Below are positions 33,056-40,246 of a DNA stretch of 64,000 nucleotides, piece by piece. The notes beneath the pieces were generated by a model. That model was not told the origin of the DNA, did not search any database, and saw only the letters and a list, made by a program, of their open reading frames with translations. The number at the start of each line of letters is the position of its first letter. Position 1 is the stretch's first letter. Source of the stretch: Acidovorax sp. 210-6. GTDB lineage: Bacteria > Pseudomonadota > Gammaproteobacteria > Burkholderiales > Burkholderiaceae_C. A program made the translations under genes and the position numbers. The stretch is taken from positions 124,001 through 188,000 of the forward strand of contig NZ_JAACJE010000001.1 of NCBI RefSeq assembly GCF_010020825.1, in the 5' to 3' direction.

Positions 33056-34202
33056 GACATGGAATCTCCTGCGCCTTGGGGCGATGGCACTGATTGTAGG
33101 AACGCTGGCGGCCTGCTCTTCGGCACCCGATGTGGACACCGCGCCCGAACCACCGCTGTCCACCCGAGCGCCCGTCGCACTGCCCGGTGATGCGGGGCCC
33201 CTGCCCCCGGCGCGCATGCAGCCCAAGAGCCGCTGGGTGCCGGTGCGCTGGGCCGAGCTGCCCGGCTTTTCCGACGATGCGCTGCACGAGGCCTGGAACG
33301 CCTGGGTGCGCAGTTGCGAGCGCCCCGCGCCCGCCTTCCAGGCGCTGTGTGGCGAGGTGCGCCAGCTCAGCATTGCGAGCAGCGACGAGCAACGCGCTTG
33401 GATGGTGGCGCGCCTGCAACCCTACCGCATTGAAACGCACGACGGCCAGGCCGAGGGCCTGCTCACCGCCTACTACGAACCCCTGCTGGACGCGGCCCGC
33501 ACCAGCGGCAACGGCTACCAGGTGCCGCTGTACCGCCCCCCCGCCACGCTGGGTCAGCGCAAGCCCTGGTACTCGCGCCAGGACATCGACACCCTGCCCG
33601 AGGCGCAGGCGCAACTGGCCGGGCGCGCCATTGCCTGGCTGCGCGACCCGGTGGACGCCATGGTGTTGCACATCCAGGGCTCGGGCCGCCTGCGCGTGCA
33701 AGAGCCTGACGGCAGCGTGCGCATGGTGCGCGTGGCCTACGCAGGCAGCAACGACCAGCCCTACCAGAGCGTGGGCCGCTGGTTGCTGGACCAGGGGCTC
33801 ACGCGCGACGCCACCTGGCCCGGCATCAAGGCCTGGATCGCCGCCAACCCGCAGCGCGTGAACGAGCTGCTGTGGAGCAACCCGCGCTACGTGTTCTTCA
33901 AGGAGGAGCCGCTCGATGCGCTCGACGCCGGCTTCGGCCCGCGCGGTGCGCAGGGCGTGCCGCTGACGCCGGGCCGCTCCATCGCCGTGGACCGCCAGAG
34001 CATTCCGTACGGCACGCCCGTGTGGCTGGCCTCCAGCGGGCCACAGGTGCAACTGGGCCGCCTGGTGCTGGCGCAGGACACGGGCAGCGCCATCCTGGGT
34101 GCGGTGCGGGCCGACTACTTCACCGGTTGGGGCCAGGAGGCCGGGGAGATCGCCGGGCGGCTCAAGCAGGGGCTGCGGCTGTGGGCGCTCTGGCCGCGCT
34201 GA
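33054..34202 (+). CDS. mltA: Membrane-bound lytic murein transglycosylase A (MltA)
   Basis: A 382-residue outer-membrane lipoprotein that cleaves peptidoglycan glycan strands to 1,6-anhydro ends. The signal MTWNLLRLGAMALIVGTLAA ends in lipobox LAAC. The MltA domain includes LTAYYEPLLDAA, YRPPATLGQRKPWYSR and MVLHIQGSGRLRV, and the C-terminal 3D domain has SIAVDRQSIPYGTPVWLAS and LVLAQDTGSAILGAVRADYF, where the three Asp residues lie. ATG 33054 gives the lipoprotein signal; longer in-frame starts (from 32889) do not. The ribosome site is weak. A family A repeat follows the stop codon. Confidence 0.94.
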   Translation: MTWNLLRLGAMALIVGTLAACSSAPDVDTAPEPPLSTRAPVALPGDAGPLPPARMQPKSRWVPVRWAELPGFSDDALHEAWNAWVRSCERPAPAFQALCGEVRQLSIASSDEQRAWMVARLQPYRIETHDGQAEGLLTAYYEPLLDAARTSGNGYQVPLYRPPATLGQRKPWYSRQDIDTLPEAQAQLAGRAIAWLRDPVDAMVLHIQGSGRLRVQEPDGSVRMVRVAYAGSNDQPYQSVGRWLLDQGLTRDATWPGIKAWIAANPQRVNELLWSNPRYVFFKEEPLDALDAGFGPRGAQGVPLTPGRSIAVDRQSIPYGTPVWLASSGPQVQLGRLVLAQDTGSAILGAVRADYFTGWGQEAGEIAGRLKQGLRLWALWPR

Positions 34203-34267
34203 ATTTTATGCCAAATTGGCCTCTGGCGCTTATTTTATAAGCGCTGGCAGCTATCAAAATAATAGCA
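34203..34267. repeat. Dispersed repeat, family A, copy 4 (between convergent genes)
   Basis: AATTTTATGCCAAATTGGCC leads into GCGCTTA (34226-34232), loop TTTTA and TAAGCGC (34238-34244), a seven-pair hairpin, then GGCAGCTATCAAAATAATAGC. It fills the whole gap between mltA and the next, convergent gene, so it could serve as a bidirectional terminator. Confidence 0.65.
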
Positions 34268-34657
34268 TCAGTCGGTGCTTTCAGGCGCTTCTTTGACCAC
34301 CGTCAGTTGCAGCGCCCCGCCCTCGATCCGGTAGGCAAAGGTGTAGCGGCCCGGCGCCAGCGCGGTGTGGCCGTGTGGGTAGGCCGTGTCGTTGACATGC
34401 ACGAGCTGGCGCGCGGCCAGTTGCACGCGGGTCTTGCGGTAGTGTGGCGGCGCGGCCGGAAAGGCGTGCCAGCGGCTGGTCTGGCCCGGCGGTACAGGCC
34501 CCAGGTCCACATCGGTGCCTTGGCGCGGCAGGCCCAGCCAGACATGCTCAAAGGGCTGCGGGCTGTCGTTGCGGATGCGCAGCCGCACCGCCTCGCGGGC
34601 CTGCGCGAGCGCGGGGACCAGCAGGCCCGCCAGTTGCAATAGCGTGCGGCGCATCAT
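34268..34657 (-). CDS. Hypothetical secreted protein
   Basis: A 129-residue protein with an N-terminal signal peptide (MMRRTLLQLAGLLVPALAQA, cleavage after AQA). The mature part is a single beta-sandwich-like domain: LRIRNDSPQPFEHVWLGLP, GQTSRWHAFPAAPPHYRKTR and a C-terminal RYTFAYRIEGGALQLTVVK. No known family or catalytic motif is recognised. The start overlaps the stop of the LprI-like gene, and it is the last gene of a four-gene leftward operon. Confidence 0.7.
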   Translation of the reverse strand: MMRRTLLQLAGLLVPALAQAREAVRLRIRNDSPQPFEHVWLGLPRQGTDVDLGPVPPGQTSRWHAFPAAPPHYRKTRVQLAARQLVHVNDTAYPHGHTALAPGRYTFAYRIEGGALQLTVVKEAPESTD

Positions 34658-35112
34658 CGCGTGGCCTGCAAGCCTTCCAGGTCGTTCAGCAGCTCGCACA
34701 CGCGCGCACGGCGCCGCTCCAGCGCTGCGCCGCCGATGTTCAGTGCTGCTGACGTGCCTTCGTCGGCGTGCTGGACGGTCACCCAATGGCCCTGCGCCTT
34801 GTCGAACGCCAGCCATGCGCGTTGCGCGGCGCGCAGGGCCTCGCGCTGTGCAGGATCGGTGGCCTTGAGCAGTGCGGCGTACAGGCGGTTGAGTTCCTTG
34901 TCCCAGGCCTCATAGGCTGCGCTCTGGGCGTCGCTCAGGTCCACCGTGACTCCGCCGCTGCGCTGCGCAGCCGCCGCCAGCGTCTTGTCGATGGGGTGGG
35001 CCGCGCTGCGACCGCAGAAATGTGCGGTGGCTTGGGCGGGCAGGGTGGCCAGTGCCGCCAGTGCGGCGCAGACCAGTGCGCGGTGGCTGGGTGGTGTGTG
35101 GGGGGTGGGCAT
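34654..35112 (-). CDS. LprI-like (DUF1311) secreted protein
   Basis: A 152-residue protein with a signal peptide (RALVCAALAALATLPAQATA). The mature domain carries the DUF1311/LprI pattern: DLSDAQSAAYEAWDKELNRL, ALLKATDPAQREALRAAQRA and WLAFDKAQGH, then Cys in RVCELLNDLEG. LprI of mycobacteria inhibits lysozyme; most DUF1311 proteins are uncharacterised, so periplasmic lysozyme inhibition is only a possibility. It lies five bases after the 120-residue gene and overlaps the following one. Confidence 0.8.
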   Translation of the reverse strand: MPTPHTPPSHRALVCAALAALATLPAQATAHFCGRSAAHPIDKTLAAAAQRSGGVTVDLSDAQSAAYEAWDKELNRLYAALLKATDPAQREALRAAQRAWLAFDKAQGHWVTVQHADEGTSAALNIGGAALERRRARVCELLNDLEGLQATR

Positions 35113-35117
35113 GGTGA

Positions 35118-35480
35118 TCAGGGATTCTGGAGGATTTGCAGGAGCTGCAACCCATGGCATTGCAGTGCCTGGGCCTGCGGGGCGATGCCCCAGCCGCTCC
35201 AGGCGCCGTCGTCCATTGTGGGGCGGCGCTGCATCGATAGACCCAGGCGCGTCAGCAGTGGCTCGCTGGCGTGCCAAGGCCCGTTGCCGTGGCGCAGTTC
35301 GATGAAGACCTGACCGCGCTCGCGCGTGATGCACAGCGCAAAGGGCGCGCGTTCATACCGTGCCACGAAGTTGTCGAAGGCCTGGGGCTGGTCGGTGAAT
35401 TCGACCAAGGCAAAGCCCCAGTCGGCTTCCACGAAACCGAAGTGGCGGCGCAGGTCTTGCAGGCCTGGGGGTGGGGTCAT
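35118..35480 (-). CDS. Hypothetical protein, 120 residues
   Basis: A cytoplasmic protein without signal peptide or membrane helix. Visible features: LQDLRRHFGFVEADWGFALV, QAFDNFVARYERAPFALCIT and FIELRHGNGPWHASEPLL, an alpha/beta pattern without catalytic motifs. The family is not recognised. Its ATG overlaps the stop of the metalloprotease-TPM gene (ATGA), so it is co-translated with it, which suggests a related task at the envelope or an immunity/partner role. Confidence 0.65.
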   Translation of the reverse strand: MTPPPGLQDLRRHFGFVEADWGFALVEFTDQPQAFDNFVARYERAPFALCITRERGQVFIELRHGNGPWHASEPLLTRLGLSMQRRPTMDDGAWSGWGIAPQAQALQCHGLQLLQILQNP

Positions 35481-37153
35481 TCGGCCACGCTGTAGCTCAG
35501 CAGGTCGAGCGACTGCGTGTCCTTGGGGTTCCACGACAGGCCCGATGCACGCGCGATCACGGTGTAGGTCTTGCCTTGTTCCATCTTGCCGCCGGGCATC
35601 AGCGATTCGGTGCGCGGGTCGATGTAGAGCATGGCCGTCAGGCCTTCGCTGCTGCGCATCAGCACGGCCTTCTGGCCGTTCTTGACTTTCACATCGTTGA
35701 CCCATGCCGCCTTGTTGCCGGGCGGCGGGTTCAGGCTCTCTACCGTGCCCGACAGGCGCACAATCTTGCGCCAGACCTTGCTGTCCTGCGGTGGCACGGC
35801 CTTGCCGTTCTCGGCGGCGTCGGCCTTCTGGATGTCGCCCAAGGTGTTGTAGGCGATGGTCCAGTCGGAGTGGCGGGTGTCGCGGCGGATGTGGTCGGCC
35901 GCGAGCATCAGGTTTTCCGTCCAGCCGCCGCAGGCGCTCTTCTTCTTGCACAGGGGCCAGGCGGTCTTGATCCAGCGCTCCAGTTGCGCGGCCTTGTCGT
36001 GGCTGCCCATGTCCAGCCGCACGCCCGCGCCCAGCACGGCAGCGGCCTGGTTCTGCTCGGGCGCCACCACCAGCACCGCACCGTTGCCCACATCGAGCTT
36101 GCCCACGCGCAACTGGCGCATCATGGCGTGGGCGTAGTCCTCGGCGCTCTTGCCGCCCAGGTCCTTGACCAGCAGGGTCACGATTTCCACGCCCGTGGCC
36201 TGCGCGTGCTCGTACATCTGCTTTTCAAACTGGGCACGGATGGCCGGGTCCAGGACGCTGAATTCGTCGTAAACGAATTGCCCGCCCTTGGAGGGCAGGG
36301 CGCTGGCGTCGGCCTTGGGCAAGACCTGCGCTGTGGCGGTGGCGACCACCGGGGCCGGTGCAGCGGGCGCTGCCATGACTGGGGCCACGGCCGGTTGGGT
36401 GGCAGGCTTGGCGGTGGGTACGGGGGCCACAGGCGCCTGGGCCGTGGCGACCGGCTTGCCGCCCTGGCATTGCGCGCCGCCGCCCTGCAGCTCGCAGGCT
36501 TCGATCCAGCCGCTGGCGATGGCCGCCAGGCGCTTGCGGCGGCCGGGATGGGTCTGGCCGTCGGCCTCGGGGATGAGCGTGGCGATGGCGTTCTGCGCGT
36601 CCTTCAGCGGTGCGCCCATCTTGTAGAGCACGAAGCCGCTGAACTTGTCCGACTCCAGTTCGATGGGCGGCTGGCTGCCGCCGGGGACGATGGTGTGGCC
36701 CGAGAGGTGGTGACCGATCTCGTGCGCCATGATGCTCACGGGCGCCCAGTTGTTGGCCTGGGTCGCGCGGATCACTTCGCCCATGAAGGCCGGGTTGTAG
36801 GCGATGACGCGGCGCGGCACCTTGTCCGGCCCGGCCATGATGACGGCCGCCGCGTTGGGCACTTGGCCCTCCACCACCACGAAGTTGGCGGGCAGGCCGG
36901 TGTAACGCATGATTTCCGCCACCACCTGCTTGCCGCTGCTGCCGCCCTTGGACAGGTCGGGCGGCGAAAAGGCCAGCGGGCTGCCGTCGTAGGAGCAGGC
37001 CTGCAGCGTGGCGGCCAGCTCGGCGGCCAGTTGCGCACGCTGGGGCTTGGCACCGGCAACGGTGGCTTTTTGCGCCAGGGCCAGACCTGTGCTGGCGAGC
37101 CCGATCAGGGCGGCGCAGGCCCATGCCACGGGACGAAGGTAGGGTTGCTTCAT
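35477..37153 (-). CDS. Secreted zinc metalloprotease-like protein fused to a TPM domain
   Basis: A 558-residue exported protein (signal MKQPYLRPVAWACAALIGLA, then LALAQ). Residues about 75-205 look like an M48-type metallopeptidase: HEIGHH (144-149) supplies two zinc ligands and the catalytic Glu, with Glu167 in ELESDKFSG as probable third ligand. After a Pro/Ala/Val-rich linker (about 240-285), residues about 290-420 are a TPM domain (FVYDEFSVLDPAIRAQFEKQ, GNGAVLVVAPEQNQ), found in PSII-repair phosphatase TLP18.3 and in membrane-associated proteins. The last about 140 residues are unassigned. It heads a four-gene operon of envelope proteins. Confidence 0.8.
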   Translation of the reverse strand: MKQPYLRPVAWACAALIGLASTGLALAQKATVAGAKPQRAQLAAELAATLQACSYDGSPLAFSPPDLSKGGSSGKQVVAEIMRYTGLPANFVVVEGQVPNAAAVIMAGPDKVPRRVIAYNPAFMGEVIRATQANNWAPVSIMAHEIGHHLSGHTIVPGGSQPPIELESDKFSGFVLYKMGAPLKDAQNAIATLIPEADGQTHPGRRKRLAAIASGWIEACELQGGGAQCQGGKPVATAQAPVAPVPTAKPATQPAVAPVMAAPAAPAPVVATATAQVLPKADASALPSKGGQFVYDEFSVLDPAIRAQFEKQMYEHAQATGVEIVTLLVKDLGGKSAEDYAHAMMRQLRVGKLDVGNGAVLVVAPEQNQAAAVLGAGVRLDMGSHDKAAQLERWIKTAWPLCKKKSACGGWTENLMLAADHIRRDTRHSDWTIAYNTLGDIQKADAAENGKAVPPQDSKVWRKIVRLSGTVESLNPPPGNKAAWVNDVKVKNGQKAVLMRSSEGLTAMLYIDPRTESLMPGGKMEQGKTYTVIARASGLSWNPKDTQSLDLLSYSVAE

Positions 37154-37213
37154 GGGTGCAGGTTCCTCAGATTGGATCGGTGAATTCAGTGGGCCGTTGC
37201 GTCGATACGGGCG

Positions 37214-37300
37214 CGCCCCAGGTCAGTGCTCCCGCGCAAGGGCCGCCCCGCAGCGCTGCGAGAGCGGGGGAAGGCGCCAAAGGCGACTCAGGGGGGTGTC
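37214..37300. repeat. Dispersed GC-rich repeat, family B, copy 2 (inverted)
   Basis: Read on the reverse strand this copy has CCCCCCTGAGTCGCC, GGCGCCTTCCCCCGCTCTCG, GCGGGGCGGCCCTTGCGCGG and GAGCACTGACCTGGGGCG, matching copy 1 except that the inner hairpin is shorter. It lies between the LuxR gene and the metalloprotease-TPM gene. Confidence 0.55.
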
Positions 37301-37306
37301 CCATCG

Positions 37307-38473
37307 TCAAGCCACCAGGGCCGCCACGCGCAGCACGCGCTGGGCCAGCTCGGCCTGGCCCCGGGTGCCGGTCTTGGCGTACAGGCTGGCGAGCTGGGTG
37401 CGCACGGTGGGCAGCTTCACGCCCTGGGTGTCGGCCATTTCGCGCGGCGTCATGCCCTGCAGCAGCAGGGGCAGCAGGGCCGCCTCGGCGGGTGTCAGGC
37501 CGTAGAGCGCTCCGCACACGGGCATGGCAGCGTGGGCCTGGGGCAGGGTTTCGGGCACCAGGACGAATTGGGTGATCGGCTCCTGCGCTGCCGGGCCGCC
37601 GCGCAGCGGCGTGGCCAGCGCCACCAGGGCCAGGCCCTGCGGCGTGTGCAGTCGGGCCGAAACGGGCGTGCGCGCGCTCTGACTGGCCGCATGCAGCGGG
37701 GGGAGCGCGGTATGGAGGTCGGCCAGTTGCATGGGGGCGCGCGCCTGCCAGCCGGTGGCGTGGCGCAGCAGAATGCGGCCCTCGTCCTCCACGCCCAGCC
37801 AGGTGCGCGCATGGTTGTTGAGGTAGCGCAGCGTGCCCTGCCGGTCCACGTGCAACAGGCCCAGCGGGAGCTGGTCCAGCGTGCGCTCCAGCGCCTGCGT
37901 GTGGCGCTGGGCCTGCTGCAGGCGGCGCTGGGCGCGCATGAGGCTGCGCACCCAGGGTGTGACGGCGCGCAACTGGGCGAACTGCGCGGGCGTGAATTCG
38001 GGCTGGCCCAGCTCGTTGTACAGCGCCAGCACATGCACGCCCACCTCGGGCGAGGCTTCGACGATGCTGTTGACCATGGCGTCGATGCCCAGGGGGCGCA
38101 GGTAGTCGGCGTAGAAGCCACTTCGTTTCAGTGCACTGGTGGCGATGAGCTGCTGGCTCAGGGAGCCGCCGCGTGCCAGGGCCTGTTCGTGCTGGCGTTC
38201 CAGCGCTTCGCTCCAGGCGTCCTGCCCTTGGATCAGCCGGGCGTAGCGCTCCAGGAAGTCATCGGGCATGCCCCACTGGTGGGCTGCCAGCGGGTCGCCC
38301 TCGCCAGGCAGGGGACAGAACAGCACCACCTTGTGGCTGCCCAGTGCCTGGCCCAGATGGCGCAACAGGCGCGGCACCATGCCGGGCTCGCCCACGGCCT
38401 CCAGGCTCTCGGCGATGAGGGCCTCGAAACGGGGGATCGCCAGGTGCTGTGCGTGCCAGTTCTTGTTGCTCAC
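37307..38473 (-). CDS. LuxR-family transcriptional regulator with PAS-like sensor region
   Basis: A 388-residue regulator. The C-terminal 65 residues are a LuxR/FixJ helix-turn-helix: YGLTPAEAALLPLLLQGMTP, then REMADTQGVKLPTVRTQLAS and LYAKTGTRGQAELAQRVL. The middle (about residues 200-300) resembles a PAS fold (LDQLPLGLLHVDRQGTLRYL, NNHARTWLG). The N-terminal 180 residues are helical with no autoinducer-domain signature and no phospho-acceptor domain. The signal and targets are unknown. It is followed on the same strand by a family B repeat and the metalloprotease operon, which it might regulate. Confidence 0.88.
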   Translation of the reverse strand: MSNKNWHAQHLAIPRFEALIAESLEAVGEPGMVPRLLRHLGQALGSHKVVLFCPLPGEGDPLAAHQWGMPDDFLERYARLIQGQDAWSEALERQHEQALARGGSLSQQLIATSALKRSGFYADYLRPLGIDAMVNSIVEASPEVGVHVLALYNELGQPEFTPAQFAQLRAVTPWVRSLMRAQRRLQQAQRHTQALERTLDQLPLGLLHVDRQGTLRYLNNHARTWLGVEDEGRILLRHATGWQARAPMQLADLHTALPPLHAASQSARTPVSARLHTPQGLALVALATPLRGGPAAQEPITQFVLVPETLPQAHAAMPVCGALYGLTPAEAALLPLLLQGMTPREMADTQGVKLPTVRTQLASLYAKTGTRGQAELAQRVLRVAALVA

Positions 38474-38588
38474 TGCGGCCCTTCTGCGTTGGTTGCGTGG
38501 AATGGGCTGGATGGTAGGGGTGCGCTACCGAGGGGGCATCATCCAGGTGGATGATGGGGCGGACTTTTCGCACGCCATTTGCGGTTTC

Positions 38589-39401
38589 TTACATCCCCAT
38601 CTGCCACAGCACCAGCTCCACCACCGCCCGGGCATAGAGCGCGGTGGCTTGCCACTTGAGCACGGCGAACAGCCCACCGGCCAGCAGCAGCCGCAGGCCA
38701 TCGCGCCGCAGGTCCAGCACGAAGAACTGGCGCAGTGCCAGCATGAACCACAGCGCCTGCAGCGCCGTCATGTACCAGGGGGACCAGGCCTTGTGCCACT
38801 GCATCAGGCCGGGGGACGGCACCAGCACCAGGGGTAGCTGGTTGGCCATCTGCAGTGCGATGAACACGGCCTGGCAGTACAGCGCCAAGGCCAGCAGCTC
38901 GGTGGCGTTGTAGCCCATGCGGCGACGGAACAGCAGCCAGGCGCTGACGAAGGCGGCCAGCGCGCCCAGGGAAAACGACCACTTGGAATACGCGGCGACC
39001 AGCGCATACATGCGCGCTGCGGCCTCGCTGGGAAAGGCGGGCCGGAGGTAGTCGGTGTGGCCCAGCACGATCAGCAGGCAGCCAATGGCCAGGCACAGCA
39101 ATGTGAGGGGGTGCGGGTGGTCCTTGCGCCGGCCGCGCACGTATTCACGCGCCACGGTGCCGGGCTGGGGCAGCACGCGCAGCGCGTTGCGCACCATGTC
39201 CCATTCGAACCAGCGAAAGCGCGCCCAGGCCTCCTTGCGCACGGTGGCAGCGCCCATGCGGCCCGCCTTCTTCTGCCCGCACTGGGCGCAGTAGGGGCCG
39301 GTGAGCGGGGTGGTGCAGTTCAGGCAATGCGCGGTGTCGAACAGGTTGTCGATGGCGGGGAGCGTCACAGGGCGGCGGGGCGGCAGGCAGGGGCTGCGCA
39401 T
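38589..39401 (-). CDS. DUF3667 family membrane protein with zinc-ribbon N-terminus
   Basis: A 270-residue protein. Near residue 26 is a four-Cys zinc ribbon, CLNCTTPLTGPYCAQCGQK, typical of DUF3667. Then come an amphipathic segment (TVRKEAWARFRWFEWDMVRN) and about five to six hydrophobic helices, e.g. LTLLCLAIGCLLIVLGH and FSLGALAAFVSAWLLF. Function unknown; a membrane role is evident. It stands alone between the LuxR gene and the Lrp gene, with a family A repeat upstream. Confidence 0.85.
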   Translation of the reverse strand: MRSPCLPPRRPVTLPAIDNLFDTAHCLNCTTPLTGPYCAQCGQKKAGRMGAATVRKEAWARFRWFEWDMVRNALRVLPQPGTVAREYVRGRRKDHPHPLTLLCLAIGCLLIVLGHTDYLRPAFPSEAAARMYALVAAYSKWSFSLGALAAFVSAWLLFRRRMGYNATELLALALYCQAVFIALQMANQLPLVLVPSPGLMQWHKAWSPWYMTALQALWFMLALRQFFVLDLRRDGLRLLLAGGLFAVLKWQATALYARAVVELVLWQMGM

Positions 39402-39467
39402 GGTACGCCCGCGGGCCGGGGCCTGGCATCGTTCAGGTGGATGAAGCGGAGTCGGTTTGGGGGAGCT

Positions 39468-39577
39468 GGATTGCTATGAATTTTATAGCTTATGGCGCTT
39501 GTCGAATATGGCTTTCAAGCGCAAATCCATCTGGAGTTGCTCATTGATAAGCGCTGTATGCTATGAAAACAATAGCT
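39468..39577. repeat. Dispersed repeat, family A, copy 5 (expanded form)
   Basis: Two half-units face each other. TTGCTATGAATTTTATAGCT with GGCGCTTGT is on the left; TGATAAGCGC with TATGCTATGAAAACAATAGC is on the right, separated by about 40 bases including a third partial site CAAGCGCAAATCC. It fills the gap between the Lrp stop and the DUF3667 start. Confidence 0.6.
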
Positions 39578-40072
39578 TCACATGGCTCCCTGCCGCAGGT
39601 GGCTGAGCGGCAGCGCACCGCTGGCCTTGACCTCGCCGAGCGAGAAGCTGGTGTGCATGTCCTTCACGTTGGGCAGGTGCAGCAGCACATCGCGCGCAAA
39701 CTGCGAAAAGCTGTCGAGGTCGCGCGCCACCACCTGCAGCTCGAAGGTGCCGGTGCCGCTGATGTAGTGGCACGACACCACCTCGGGGATCTGGCGGATG
39801 GCCTCCTCCATGGCCTGCGTGAGGCCGCCGGTGTTGCGGTCGGCATCCAGGCGCACGAAGGCGAGCACGCCCAGGCCGATCTTGCGCCGGTCGATTTCGG
39901 CGCGGTAGCCCTTGATGAAGCCCGCCTCCTCCAGTGCGCGCACGCGGCGCCAGCAGGGCGCGGCCGAGAGGCCCACGCGCTGCGCCAGTTCGGCGTTGGT
40001 CAGGCGCGCGTCGGATTGCAGTTCCTGCAGGATGGCCAGGTCGAATTTGTCCAGGTTGTTCAAAATATCCAC
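39578..40072 (-). CDS. Lrp/AsnC-family transcriptional regulator
   Basis: A regulator of about 164 residues. The N-terminal helix-turn-helix reads LDKFDLAILQELQSDARLTN, AELAQRVGLSAAPCWRRVRA, and the C-terminal RAM effector domain includes AFVRLDADRNTGGL, VSCHYISGTGTFELQVV and KDMHTSFSLGEVK. There is no ATG at the front: GTG 40072 is chosen, with TTG 40096, 40075 and 40063 as alternatives and no clear ribosome site. It is divergent from the indolepyruvate oxidoreductase gene (174 bases apart). An amino-acid-responsive regulator beside an aromatic 2-oxoacid oxidoreductase suggests that it controls that gene. Confidence 0.88.
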   Translation of the reverse strand: MDILNNLDKFDLAILQELQSDARLTNAELAQRVGLSAAPCWRRVRALEEAGFIKGYRAEIDRRKIGLGVLAFVRLDADRNTGGLTQAMEEAIRQIPEVVSCHYISGTGTFELQVVARDLDSFSQFARDVLLHLPNVKDMHTSFSLGEVKASGALPLSHLRQGAM

Positions 40073-40246
40073 CAAGTGAGAAAGGATCTTTCGCAAGATA
40101 GCGCAAATGCGGCATCAAAAGCAAACACCTATCGGCGACAAGGGCATACACTCCTCTGCACACTGGAGCCGCCACCCTAACTGGCAGGCGCCCACGTTCC
40201 GCCCCACAAGACGCGGCCCCCACGAACCCGCGAAGGAGACAACACG

